A DNA stretch of 64,000 nt from a virus: positions 46,544 through 110,543 of IMG/VR virus record IMGVR_UViG_3300033141_000124. One strand, 5' to 3'. This document shows positions 1 to 7,719 of this stretch, one piece after another. Under the pieces are notes generated by a model. It was not told the DNA's origin, did not search any database, and saw only the letters and a list, made by a program, of their open reading frames with translations. The stretch's first letter is position 1. Every line of letters starts with the position of its first letter. The position numbers and the translations under genes were made by a program.

Positions 1-495
1 TATGGATATGCTAGAGTAACACAAAAGAGAGTAGGATTTGGGAGCAACGGTTTCTTAAGACCTATGAACTTATCAGCTCTAATTCCAGGTAAACTAGAGG
101 ACTTACAGTCTATGAACTGGAAAGCAAACCAAGTACTAAACGGTAAAATTGTAATCAAGGAGAGCTTAGAGCCATTTAACTCTACTAATCCTGACAGAGA
201 TCTTAAATATGCAGGGGATACAGGTATTGTATGCTGTGTAGATGGTCAACCTATTTATAGGAAAACAATATTTACACCTGATACTACAGCTGAAGACACG
301 CTAATAGCACACACTAATGGTCAAGACATTAGAGAAGCTAATGGTTTAGTTACTGAAGCTAAGATAGTACAGAATGCTACACCAGAGGAGGCATTTGATA
401 CAGTTGATAACCAAGAGGTTGATGAAGTAAATGAAGAGGATGAAGTAAAGGCTGAAGCTGAAGAAGTCCTTGAAGAAGAAACGTTTGAATTATAA
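1..495 (+). CDS. Hypothetical early protein, 5' partial, acidic tail
   Basis: The reading frame is already open at base 1 and runs to the TAA at 493-495, so the true start lies left of the window; the ATG at 64 is probably internal, since in-frame codons before it are sense and read as ordinary protein. The visible 164 residues have a mixed soluble N-terminal part, and the last 35 residues are almost entirely Glu, Asp, Val and Ala. Such an acidic tail is common on phage ssDNA-binding and other replication-associated proteins as a docking tail, but no fold is recognised here. It precedes the replication genes on the same strand and is followed by a strong hairpin at 512-547. Function unknown. 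Confidence 0.7.
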   Translation, partial: YGYARVTQKRVGFGSNGFLRPMNLSALIPGKLEDLQSMNWKANQVLNGKIVIKESLEPFNSTNPDRDLKYAGDTGIVCCVDGQPIYRKTIFTPDTTAEDTLIAHTNGQDIREANGLVTEAKIVQNATPEEAFDTVDNQEVDEVNEEDEVKAEAEEVLEEETFEL

Positions 496-511
496 GCCAG
501 ACGTTATAATT

Positions 512-547
512 AGATAGAGGTCCTGGTTCTGCCGGGATCTCTAATCT
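512..547 (+). terminator. Strong hairpin after first gene
   Basis: An 11-base-pair stem (516-526 with 532-542, two G-U pairs) closes a TTCTG loop, and the flanking AGAT at 512-515 can pair with ATCT at 544-547. It sits between the stop at 495 and the ATG at 588. There is no clean T-run downstream, so it may be a factor-dependent terminator, an RNA-stabilising hairpin or a processing site rather than a classic intrinsic terminator. Confidence 0.5.
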
Positions 548-587
548 ATAAATCATTTACTAAATCAATCACTAAAACCACTTAATC

Positions 588-1091
588 ATGTTATCACTAG
601 ATCAAATATCAAAACTAAAATTACAACACAGAAAAGAACGCTATCAATACTATGGAATATTAGAGGAGTATCAATTACATCCACCATCTATAGTAAACTC
701 ATTAGATTATTCTAAGTTAAATCCTTATCAACATTTTTTGTTTAAACGTGTACTACACGGACTCAAGGTTTATAAACCTGAAGAAGTTAAGAAGTTACAC
801 TGGGACAAAAGACGCAGGATAACAAAGGTTTGGAAACGTGCACAAAGAGAGATCAATGCATGGAAACAAACTATTTGTAACAAGAGAATAAATGCTTATC
901 TTAGTAAAACATTTAAGAGCAAGATTGTAGATTATATAATATCTATACCAGCAGAGGAAGTACTTGATGACTATCATAACACTATGACATTCAAGGACTT
1001 AGGGATCACATATGAAGATGTTATACTAAAATTTATGTCACTAGGTTTGTTACCAAGAAACTTTTTTACATTAACAACAAATGGGAATTAG
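588..1091 (+). CDS. Hypothetical basic protein, 167 aa
   Basis: ATG start preceded by an A/T-rich leader without a Shine-Dalgarno sequence. The product is basic in its middle third (residues about 65-110, many Lys, Arg and Trp), suggesting nucleic-acid contact, followed by a helical C-terminal part. No family is recognised. Its last 11 bases overlap the start of the HNH-like gene at 1081, so the two are probably translated together. It lies among early replication and recombination genes; a DNA-binding role is only inferred from charge and position. Confidence 0.75.
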   Translation: MLSLDQISKLKLQHRKERYQYYGILEEYQLHPPSIVNSLDYSKLNPYQHFLFKRVLHGLKVYKPEEVKKLHWDKRRRITKVWKRAQREINAWKQTICNKRINAYLSKTFKSKIVDYIISIPAEEVLDDYHNTMTFKDLGITYEDVILKFMSLGLLPRNFFTLTTNGN

Positions 1092-1371
1092 AAACTTTTC
1101 TAAAAAAATGCAGAAGGCAAATACGGCTTACAAGAAATTACGTGGGCCGTATTTACTGGAGCATCCAATATGCCACGCAAAGATCCACAACTGTACAATA
1201 CATGCTACAGATGTACACCACAAGAAAGGTAGAGGTGTACACTATTTAGATGTAAATACATGGTTACCTGTGTGCAGAAACTGTCACATGTGGATAGAAG
1301 AAAATACAGTACACGCAATAGAACTGGGCTTCTCAATGCCTAGAACTTATGAACAAGAATCAGATGAATAA
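1081..1371 (+). CDS. HNH endonuclease-like small protein
   Basis: The 96-residue product has the HNH pattern: a Cys/His-rich front part, the VHHKKGR segment carrying the catalytic-type histidine pair, then LPVCRNCHMWIEE, which supplies the CxxCH zinc/metal part of the beta-beta-alpha-metal fold. Proteins of this size and pattern are HNH-family nucleases or HNH-like zinc proteins in phages. The start overlaps the preceding gene by 11 bases and the end overlaps the helicase ORF. Free-standing HNH proteins in replication blocks can be homing endonucleases, recombination nucleases or packaging cofactors; which one applies here cannot be read from sequence. Confidence 0.8.
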   Translation: MGIRNFSKKMQKANTAYKKLRGPYLLEHPICHAKIHNCTIHATDVHHKKGRGVHYLDVNTWLPVCRNCHMWIEENTVHAIELGFSMPRTYEQESDE

Positions 1372-2464
1372 TAGAGAAATAGTCCAAGCAGATGCATTGT
1401 CTATAGCAATGCAACATAAAAGATGTGGTCTAGGGATATCAATGGGTGTTGGTAAAACACGTATTGCAATAGAACACTTAAAAAAGAATTACAATCCCTT
1501 TATAAAAGCATTAGTAGTAATACCAAAGAAGTCAGTTATAAAGTCTTGGTATGATGAACTAGATAAAATAAATGACACAGTATTAGAAGATCATATTACA
1601 TTTACTACTTATTTATCACTTAAGAAACGTAATCCAAATGATTATGATATAGTATATTTAGATGAGTGTCATTCATTATTACCAGGTCATGAAGTATTTT
1701 TATCACAGTTTCAAGGTAAGATACTAGGTCTAACCGGTACACCACCAAGGGATAGACAATCAGAAAAAGGTAAGATGGTACAGAAGTATTGTCCTATGAG
1801 ATATCTATTTGATGTAGATAAAGCTACTGACTCTAAGATATTAAATGACTATCAAATAATTATACATGAGCTACAGCTATCTAAACTACCAACATTAAAG
1901 AAAAAGAATAAGAATGGTGGACATTGGTGGACAACAGAGGCTAAAGACTATGAATATGTTACAGGAAGATGCAGAGATGCACAGACTCCAAAGCAACAAC
2001 AGTTTGCTAGAATCATGAGAATGAGAGCACTGATGGAATATAATAGCAAAGAGATATACACTAAATCATTACTAAGTAATATGAATGATAAGTGTATTAT
2101 ATTTGCTAATACCCAGAAACAAGCTGATAGAGTATGTAAGTTTAGCTATCACTCTACAAATAAAAAGTCAGAAGATAATCTAGAACTTTTTAAAGATGGT
2201 AGAATACATCAGCTATCTTGTGTCTTACAGTTATCAGAAGGTGTAACAATACCTAATTTAAAACAGGGTATCATTATGCATGCATATGGTAATGAGAAAA
2301 AGACAGCTCAGAGGATAGGCCGTTTACTTAGGCTAAATCCATCAGAGCGTGCTACATGTCATATATTATGTTATAAAGGCACACAAGATGCAACATGGGT
2401 TAAGTCTGCACTGAAAGGATTTGATCAAAATAAAATTAAATATTATAACCCTTTAAATAGATAA
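1349..2464 (+). CDS. Superfamily 2 DNA/RNA helicase (DEAD/DEAH-like)
   Basis: Motif I (GVGKT, residues 33-37) binds ATP, motif II is DECH (105-108), and GLTGTPPR at about 128-135 matches motif III of SF2 enzymes. The second RecA-like domain shows CIIFANTQKQADRV (motif IV region) and AQRIGRLLRL (motif VI with arginine fingers). At 371 residues it is a compact two-domain helicase of the kind phages use for replication restart, branch migration or recombination. The ATG at 1349 overlaps the HNH gene by 23 bases; an in-frame ATG at 1364 would reduce the overlap to 8 bases and is equally plausible. It is followed 2 bases later by the zinc-ribbon gene. Confidence 0.9.
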   Translation: MNKNQMNNREIVQADALSIAMQHKRCGLGISMGVGKTRIAIEHLKKNYNPFIKALVVIPKKSVIKSWYDELDKINDTVLEDHITFTTYLSLKKRNPNDYDIVYLDECHSLLPGHEVFLSQFQGKILGLTGTPPRDRQSEKGKMVQKYCPMRYLFDVDKATDSKILNDYQIIIHELQLSKLPTLKKKNKNGGHWWTTEAKDYEYVTGRCRDAQTPKQQQFARIMRMRALMEYNSKEIYTKSLLSNMNDKCIIFANTQKQADRVCKFSYHSTNKKSEDNLELFKDGRIHQLSCVLQLSEGVTIPNLKQGIIMHAYGNEKKTAQRIGRLLRLNPSERATCHILCYKGTQDATWVKSALKGFDQNKIKYYNPLNR

Positions 2465-2466
2465 CT

Positions 2467-2730
2467 ATGGGAAGAATGAAAGAAATATACATGAAAATGG
2501 TAGAAGAAGAATACCAAGGAGATCATGATGCATACATTCAAGATTTGGCTAGAGTCAAGATTGAAGAAGTCATTGAAGAAAGTTATGATGTTGTTGTGGA
2601 TAAGGTATGTCCAAATTGTTTTGAGAGGTCAAAGCTGCACAGTATGGTACAAAAAGGCACAGAAGTTGAGTGTCTTGATTGTGGTCAGGCGTTTGATGAA
2701 GTTGAACCGGGTGTTTTAAGATTTAAATAA
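2467..2730 (+). CDS. Small zinc-ribbon protein, 87 aa
   Basis: The C-terminal half contains CPNC and, about 20 residues on, CLDCG, a four-cysteine zinc ribbon; the N-terminal half is acidic and helical. Zinc ribbons of this size in phages bind nucleic acid or act as protein adaptors, and nothing more specific is recognised. The stop TAA shares its last base with the ATG of the next gene (TAATG), a sign of translational coupling within a run of small overlapping genes (2467-3576). Confidence 0.75.
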   Translation: MGRMKEIYMKMVEEEYQGDHDAYIQDLARVKIEEVIEESYDVVVDKVCPNCFERSKLHSMVQKGTEVECLDCGQAFDEVEPGVLRFK

Positions 2731-2990
2731 TGGAGTCAATAGAATGGACACATGATGATGTGGATTTAGAAATAGATTATATATATACACCAGGAGAGCC
2801 ATCAGTAGATTATTATCCAGATGGTAGTGGGTATCCTGGTTCACCTCCGGTTGTAGATATACAACATATATGGGCACCACTTAAAGATAGAAGTGGGCAT
2901 CTAATCAATGTAGATGTTAAGGATATAATAGAAGAAAGTTTAGATATAGACAGCCTGGAGGAAGAAATACTTGAATTAAAAGACCTATGA
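2730..2990 (+). CDS. Hypothetical acidic protein, 86 aa
   Basis: Starts in the TAATG overlap with the zinc-ribbon gene and ends in an ATGA overlap with the next gene. The product is strongly acidic with a Tyr/Pro/Gly-rich centre (residues about 20-45) and an acidic helical tail. No recognisable domain. Small acidic early phage proteins are often inhibitors or DNA mimics, but here that is only a possibility raised by charge and position. Confidence 0.65.
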   Translation: MESIEWTHDDVDLEIDYIYTPGEPSVDYYPDGSGYPGSPPVVDIQHIWAPLKDRSGHLINVDVKDIIEESLDIDSLEEEILELKDL

Positions 2991-3196
2991 AACATTTTAC
3001 AAACAACGGAAAAGAGTATATTAGAAAACAATATCCAAATATTTTTAATCATATGGAATCAAATAAAAGAGAAGAAGATATAAAATACAGACAAGGAAGA
3101 AGAAAAGAACAGGTAGAAGGTCATGCTATAATGGCACTGATTAGTATAGCTGGTATAATAGTAATGCTTGTCATAATGGGTTGGCTAGCATCATGA
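2987..3196 (+). CDS. Small single-pass membrane protein, 69 aa
   Basis: The first 45 residues are highly charged (many Lys, Arg, Glu), followed by a single hydrophobic segment from about residue 46 to 68 rich in Ile, Met, Ala and Gly. This looks like a tail-anchored inner-membrane protein with its charged part in the cytoplasm. It is embedded in early genes, with ATGA overlaps on both sides. Function unknown; tail-anchored early phage proteins may tether replication or alter the host membrane. Confidence 0.65.
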   Translation: MKHFTNNGKEYIRKQYPNIFNHMESNKREEDIKYRQGRRKEQVEGHAIMALISIAGIIVMLVIMGWLAS

Positions 3197-3576
3197 AAGA
3201 CCAACTATTTGTAGAAGCTCGTGTCAAGGATGGAGAGTTACACTTTCCAATCAAAGCATTTGAGATAAAATTTAAAAACTTTTTAAAAGATCAGCCTGAG
3301 AGTGCTAGGCTGGATATATTTATTGGTGTCAATGATGGTAAGGGTAGTAACCCACAGCTAGCAAGAATACATGCTATGATCAGAGAGATAGCCAATGAGA
3401 TAGGTCATACGTTTGAAGAAGTAAAGCTTCAAGTAAAACGTAGAGCAGGCCTATGTTTTATGAGAAACAATGTAGAATACTGTAAATCTTTTGCTAAGTG
3501 TGATAAAGAAGAATTAAATCTTGCAATTCAAGCAGCAATGGAAATAGGAGACTTTGGTGGTATGCAGTTAAGATAA
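3193..3576 (+). CDS. Hypothetical protein with NinB-like look, 127 aa
   Basis: I place the start at the ATG at 3193, which overlaps the preceding TGA (ATGA), rather than at the upstream TTG at 3181. A basic helical core containing RIHAMIREIANEIGHTFEE, then a KxxVK-type strand and two cysteines, is reminiscent of the NinB/Orf recombination-mediator family, but the match is by eye and weak. The C-terminus overlaps the end of the opposing small gene at 3568 by nine bases. This gene closes the first plus-strand cluster. Confidence 0.6.
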   Translation: MKDQLFVEARVKDGELHFPIKAFEIKFKNFLKDQPESARLDIFIGVNDGKGSNPQLARIHAMIREIANEIGHTFEEVKLQVKRRAGLCFMRNNVEYCKSFAKCDKEELNLAIQAAMEIGDFGGMQLR

Positions 3577-3720
3577 AAAGACTGCATACACTTTAGCTTC
3601 TCTTTTAGAACTAAGCTTAACTGTATTTATTAATCTCTTTTCTTTAACTACTGGTTCTTGTACCTCATCTTTAGGTAGGTACTTAGGATTTTTACTGTTC
3701 AGTTTCCTCTTCTTTGGCAT
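3568..3720 (-). CDS. Small basic protein, 50 aa (opposite strand)
   Basis: An open frame from ATG at 3720 to TAA at 3568 fills the apparent gap downstream of the minus-strand gene at 3692-4132 and overlaps its end by 29 bases. The predicted product is basic at the N-terminus (MPKKRK) and mixed-charge after that, with no recognised domain. Being in the same strand, overlapping the upstream gene, and ending nine bases inside the converging gene fits the tight packing seen elsewhere. It could also be chance, since the frame is short. Confidence 0.4.
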   Translation of the reverse strand: MPKKRKLNSKNPKYLPKDEVQEPVVKEKRLINTVKLSSKREAKVYAVFLS

Positions 3721-4132
3721 CAGGTATATGTGTATTAATTTTATTTGCTAATATATTTAAAGACTCATTAAGTGTACCAGCTTTCTTAGCTTCTTCAGCA
3801 TACTTTTTAAGCGTGTCATTATCTACAGGTAGATCAGTTAGTATTTCTAAGTCCTGATCTTTAGCAAATGATTTAAATAAATGTGTTAATGAGAATATAG
3901 TATATATCTCATGTTCAATTGGTGTCATGGCAGCATCTTCACCAGTTATTTTACCATCTACAATACCGTGGAATTTGGTAAGCAAAGCACCAAGATCCTC
4001 AGGTTTTTCATAGAATTCACTTACATATCTGTAGTATACATTCTGTAAACCAGGAATAAATGCTGTAGATACTACAATATCTTTGATAACCTTTGTGTAG
4101 TCATAACTAACAATTTGTTTATGTTCTGCCAT
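3692..4132 (-). CDS. Hypothetical protein of minus-strand island, 146 aa
   Basis: The start is taken as the ATG at 4132, not the in-frame TTG at 4153, because the ATG has a normal A/T leader. The product is a soluble, mainly helical protein with an acidic C-terminal tail; no family recognised. It is transcribed against the surrounding plus-strand replication genes and has a Bacteroidetes-type promoter box 19-26 bases upstream. An isolated opposite-strand gene in an early block is often a regulator, inhibitor or late acquisition, but there is no direct sign of which. Confidence 0.7.
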   Translation of the reverse strand: MAEHKQIVSYDYTKVIKDIVVSTAFIPGLQNVYYRYVSEFYEKPEDLGALLTKFHGIVDGKITGEDAAMTPIEHEIYTIFSLTHLFKSFAKDQDLEILTDLPVDNDTLKKYAEEAKKAGTLNESLNILANKINTHIPDAKEEETEQ

Positions 4133-4150
4133 AATTTTAGATTTTAAATA

Positions 4151-4158
4151 CAAATGTA
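4151..4158 (-). promoter_or_regulatory. Bacteroidetes-type -7 box (TACATTTG)
   Basis: Read on the minus strand the octamer TACATTTG matches the Bacteroidetes -7 consensus TAnnTTTG, and it lies upstream of the ATG at 4132. A weak T-rich stretch lies where the -33 TTTG would be. The 36-base gap to the diverging uracil-DNA glycosylase gene at 4169 must also hold that gene's leader. Confidence 0.5.
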
Positions 4159-4168
4159 ATAATAATAT

Positions 4169-4888
4169 ATGAAAAAACTAGACATAGATATAAATAATCT
4201 CAGAGAAAAATTAATTGAGAAAATAGAACCATCAGGGTGGGAGCCAGCATTATCACCTTTTATAAATGGATTAAGCTTTGATATGATCATGAATAGCTTG
4301 GTATCACTTGTAGAATCAGGCAGGAGATTTACACCAAAGTTTAAAGACGTAATGAATGCTTTTGTAGAGTGTCCGTATGATGATCTTAAAGTTATTGTTA
4401 TTGGGCAAGACCCATACCCACAGCTAGGAGTTGCTGACGGAATAGCTTTTAGTTGTAGTAACAAAGGTAAAGCTGAAAAGTCTTTGCAATACATACTAAA
4501 ACAAACCATAGGTGATTACACTAAAACAGGTAGGGCTATATATACACCAGAAGAATGTGACTTAAGACGCTGGGCTAACCAGGGTGTGCTGTTACTTAAT
4601 ACAGCATTTACATGTGAGGTCAACAAGATAGGATCACATTATAACTTATGGAAACCATATGCAGAGTATTTGTTTGACTTAATAAATAAACATAAAAAAG
4701 ATCTACCGGTTATAATGATGGGTAGAAAAGCAGAAGAATGGGAAAGGTATTTCTCAAACCATACATTATTTAAAGTAAGTCACCCAGCATCAGCTGCATA
4801 CAGAGGCGGAGAATGGGATTGTAAAGATGTCTTTAATAAGGTAAATGATCACCTTGAAAAGCATGGAAAAGATAGGATTGTATGGTAG
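4169..4888 (+). CDS. ung: Uracil-DNA glycosylase (family 1)
   Basis: Hydrolyses the glycosidic bond of uracil in DNA, starting base-excision repair. Family 1 signatures are present: GQDPYP at 79-84 with catalytic Asp81, GVLLLNTAFT at 139-148 for uracil and DNA contact, and VSHPASAAYRGG with His205, corresponding to the HPSP leucine-intercalation loop. The 239-residue length is normal. It lies at the head of the second plus-strand run (UNG, then a hypothetical gene, then the replicative helicase), so it probably removes dU from phage DNA. Some phage UNGs assist the polymerase, which would fit its place here. Start is divergent from the minus-strand island. Confidence 0.95.
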   Translation: MKKLDIDINNLREKLIEKIEPSGWEPALSPFINGLSFDMIMNSLVSLVESGRRFTPKFKDVMNAFVECPYDDLKVIVIGQDPYPQLGVADGIAFSCSNKGKAEKSLQYILKQTIGDYTKTGRAIYTPEECDLRRWANQGVLLLNTAFTCEVNKIGSHYNLWKPYAEYLFDLINKHKKDLPVIMMGRKAEEWERYFSNHTLFKVSHPASAAYRGGEWDCKDVFNKVNDHLEKHGKDRIVW

Positions 4889-4926
4889 AATTTTGTATCT
4901 TTATAATCTTTAAAAACCAATAATTT

Positions 4927-5523
4927 ATGTGGGATTTATTCCAAGTAATGTTAAGCAAAAACGTTACACCAAACCAAGTTCTTTTATTGTTTGGTATGAA
5001 GAATGGAGTTAGCACTTCAGCTGTACATACTAAAGAAGAAGATAAGCTTCACTTAGTTAAGATAGGATATTTAGATCAGAAGAATGGTGTATATTTATTA
5101 ACACCTGAAGCCAAGGCATTTTGTGTTAGGCTAGATAACTATTTTATTAAGGCTAAGAAGAAGACTGATATACAACTTATGGGTAAGAAGTATGTAACAT
5201 GGATAAATGATTACAGAGAGATATTCCCAAACAAGAAACTACCTAGCGGTAAACCTGCAAGAAATAATGTGAAGGCATTAGGAGAAGCATTTAGATGGTT
5301 CTTTAATACATATGATCATGACTGGGAAACAGTATTTGCTGCAACCAGAATGTATGTTAATGAATACAGAGACAAAGACTATATGTATATGCAGACAAGT
5401 CAATACTTTATTTGTAAACAAGATAAGCACAGAGTAAAACATTCTACTCTAGCGGATTATTGTGATATGATAATAGATGGTATTGATACAGAAGAAGATC
5501 ACTTTAAAGAAAACGTAGTATGA
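4927..5523 (+). CDS. Hypothetical protein before DnaB helicase, 198 aa
   Basis: The N-terminal 60 or so residues (helices, then GYLDQKNGVYLLTPEAKAF) look like a winged-helix domain of the kind that ends in a beta hairpin and Leu-Thr-Pro-Glu helix; the C-terminal part is helical with many Tyr, Trp and Lys. It overlaps the DnaB-type helicase gene by ATGA. A helicase loader or DNA-binding adaptor would fit this neighbourhood, but no loader signature is seen, so this remains inference. Confidence 0.7.
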   Translation: MWDLFQVMLSKNVTPNQVLLLFGMKNGVSTSAVHTKEEDKLHLVKIGYLDQKNGVYLLTPEAKAFCVRLDNYFIKAKKKTDIQLMGKKYVTWINDYREIFPNKKLPSGKPARNNVKALGEAFRWFFNTYDHDWETVFAATRMYVNEYRDKDYMYMQTSQYFICKQDKHRVKHSTLADYCDMIIDGIDTEEDHFKENVV

Positions 5524-6473
5524 AAAAGAAACCATCATGGGTGGGGCAGTATGCTGCATTTAATGAAGCACTTAAATATATGTACGCCAGATCAACTGGT
5601 GAGGAGAAATCTATATATACACCATGGCCTAAATTTAATGATGCTACTACTGATGGATTAGAGTGGAATACATTAACTGTAATTGGTGGTAGACCTGGTT
5701 CAGGTAAGACACTAATTAAAGACCAAATCATAAGAGAATCATTTCTATTAAATCCAAATGATAACTTCAGAGTATTGGAGTTTCAGTTTGAGATGGTAGG
5801 AAGAACCTCAGCTATTAGAGAGTTTAGTTCTATAACCGGTAAGACATACAAAGAGTTATGTAGTGCAGGTAGTATACTTAGTACAGATACATTAAATAAG
5901 TGTCATCAGTATGCAAAAGAAAGAGTTAAATATCCAGTAGATATTGTATCTACACCTATGACAGTAAATCAAATGCGTGATCAGATAGATCAATATATGA
6001 CAGAACATAAAGGTATACCAACTATGATTACATTAGATCATAGTATGCTTGTTAAAAGAGCACCCTATCAGAATAGCACATTAGATATGTTATTTGAATT
6101 AGGTGAGTTCTTTACACAGTGTAAGAGGGACTATCCATGTTTGTTTATTTGTTTATCACAGCTAAACCGTAACATAGATAATCCAGATAGAGCTGTAGAT
6201 GGTAAGTATGGTAACTATATACTTGAATCAGATATCTTTGGTTCAGATGCTATGCTACAACATGCTGATACTTTAATAGGTATTAACAGGCCAGCCAAGC
6301 AGAAGATTAGATATTATGGTCCAGATAGATATATAATAGAAAATGATAGAACATTAGTGTTGCACTTCTTAAAAGCCAGGAATGGTGATGCAAGGATGTC
6401 ATTCTTTAAAGCAAAGTTTGAACAAATGCAAATAGAAGAAATGGCAACGCCAGCACAACAAGAACGTAGATGA
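5520..6473 (+). CDS. dnaB: DnaB-like replicative helicase (SF4)
   Basis: The 317-residue protein is the RecA-like motor domain of DnaB. Walker A is GRPGSGKT (57-64); an EFQFEM segment marks motif H1a; MITLDHSML carries the Walker B aspartate region; FICLSQLNR is the conserved sensor segment ending in polar residues; and the C-terminus has ARNGDARMSFFKAKF typical of SF4 ends. It lacks the N-terminal domain that binds DnaG in bacterial DnaB, so coupling to the primase at 8514 must be different. Overlaps genes on both sides by ATGA. Confidence 0.9.
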   Translation: MKKKPSWVGQYAAFNEALKYMYARSTGEEKSIYTPWPKFNDATTDGLEWNTLTVIGGRPGSGKTLIKDQIIRESFLLNPNDNFRVLEFQFEMVGRTSAIREFSSITGKTYKELCSAGSILSTDTLNKCHQYAKERVKYPVDIVSTPMTVNQMRDQIDQYMTEHKGIPTMITLDHSMLVKRAPYQNSTLDMLFELGEFFTQCKRDYPCLFICLSQLNRNIDNPDRAVDGKYGNYILESDIFGSDAMLQHADTLIGINRPAKQKIRYYGPDRYIIENDRTLVLHFLKARNGDARMSFFKAKFEQMQIEEMATPAQQERR

Positions 6474-7012
6474 GTTTTAATACTAAAAATATAAATAATA
6501 AATCAATGGGACTGACACCAGCGGAAAGGAAACAAAAAGTTTCAAAGCTAAGAGAAGAGCATGAAGATTACTTTCAGACAGAGGGTAAGATAAATGCACT
6601 ATATATACCTAAGATGGCTTACAGGCCTACAGGTAAAGATGATCTACATGTTAGTTTCTTTCCTAGTGAACTAGAAAAAGAACAAGACATATATACAGAG
6701 TTTGTTAGTATAGACTATGACTCAGAAGATCCAAAAAGAACTTTATACCTTCATAAATATAATCCACATTGGAAAGAAGAGTATGAACTAATTACTTCAA
6801 GCTCAGGATTTGTAAGACACATAATCCCTGTGAGTGAGCTCAAAGTAATAAATGATGTTACTAGTAGAGGTAATGCTATTGTAGACTTTGCTAACCCAAA
6901 CTTACCTGATCCAGATAAGAAAGAGGTTATAGAAGACCCAGTAGTAGGAGCACTACTTGATATCAATGATACACTAAATAAATTAATAAATGTAATTAAA
7001 TCAATTAAGTAA
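6470..7012 (+). CDS. Hypothetical protein, 180 aa
   Basis: Starts in an ATGA overlap with the helicase and ends directly against the next ATG. The N-terminus is basic, the middle contains beta-rich segments with Tyr and His, and the C-terminus is a helix rich in Asn, Leu and Ile. No recognised family. Position between DnaB and the Sak4-like ATPase suggests a replication or recombination accessory role. Confidence 0.7.
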   Translation: MSFNTKNINNKSMGLTPAERKQKVSKLREEHEDYFQTEGKINALYIPKMAYRPTGKDDLHVSFFPSELEKEQDIYTEFVSIDYDSEDPKRTLYLHKYNPHWKEEYELITSSSGFVRHIIPVSELKVINDVTSRGNAIVDFANPNLPDPDKKEVIEDPVVGALLDINDTLNKLINVIKSIK

Positions 7013-7696
7013 ATGGCACAAAGCGTATTAGTTATTGCTGATTCAGGTACAGGGAAGTCTACCTCAATCAGAACATTAGATCCAAAAGAGACTTTCATTA
7101 TAAACATTGCTAATAAACCATTGCCTTTCAAAGGTTATAAGAGTAAGTATACTCAGATTAGTAAAGATAACCCTAAAGGTAACATTACATCAGCTGCATC
7201 AGCTGCTGGTATAATTAAAGCAATGAACCATGTGAATGATAAAATGCCACAGATCAAAACATTAGTTGTAGATGACTGGCAGTACATGAGTTCATTTGAA
7301 TACTTTGAAAGAGCAAATGAAAAAGGTTATGATAAATTTACTCAGATTGCAGCTAACTTAGCACAAGTAGCTAAGATGCCTAAAGACATGAGAGATGATT
7401 TAACTGTTATATTCTTGACTCACTCAGAGGATTCAACAGATATAAATGGTAATAGAAAAGTAAAAGCCAAAACTATTGGGAAAATGATTGACAATACGTT
7501 AACTTTGGAAGGTCTCTTTTCTATAGTCTTATTTGGTAAAGTAAATAAAAATGATGATGGTGAACTTGAATATGGTTTTGAAACACAAAACAATGGAGAG
7601 AACACATGTAAATCACCAATGGGTATGTTTGAAGATAAATTTATCTCAAATGACCTGCAGTATGTAAAGGATTGCATACAGAAATATGAAGAATAA
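7013..7696 (+). CDS. Sak4-like RecA-fold ATPase (AAA_24 type)
   Basis: Walker A is ADSGTGKST (9-17); LVVDDWQYM (about 84-92) is Walker B; VIFLTHSED is a sensor strand followed by a region rich in Lys and Thr. This order and a length of about 227 residues match phage Sak4-like/AAA_24 ATPases, RecA-core proteins that promote single-strand annealing with help from an SSB. The gene directly after it encodes an SSB-like protein, the usual partner pairing. A PD-(D/E)XK nuclease downstream (14800) could supply the resected ends. Confidence 0.85.
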   Translation: MAQSVLVIADSGTGKSTSIRTLDPKETFIINIANKPLPFKGYKSKYTQISKDNPKGNITSAASAAGIIKAMNHVNDKMPQIKTLVVDDWQYMSSFEYFERANEKGYDKFTQIAANLAQVAKMPKDMRDDLTVIFLTHSEDSTDINGNRKVKAKTIGKMIDNTLTLEGLFSIVLFGKVNKNDDGELEYGFETQNNGENTCKSPMGMFEDKFISNDLQYVKDCIQKYEE

Positions 7697-7719
7697 TTAA
7701 TTAATTAAAAAGAAAAATT

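Noticed and set aside
3181-3195. TTG at 3181 as start of the NinB-like gene
   Set aside because: The ATG at 3193 makes the ATGA overlap typical of this region.
3703-3720. PKKRK at the N-terminus of the 50-residue protein as a nuclear-localisation signal
   Set aside because: Context is a bacteriophage; basic clusters like this are common and no eukaryotic signal is implied.
4130-4153. TTG at 4153 as start of the minus-strand island gene
   Set aside because: The ATG at 4132 follows a promoter-like box and gives a normal leader; the TTG start would place the box inside the gene.
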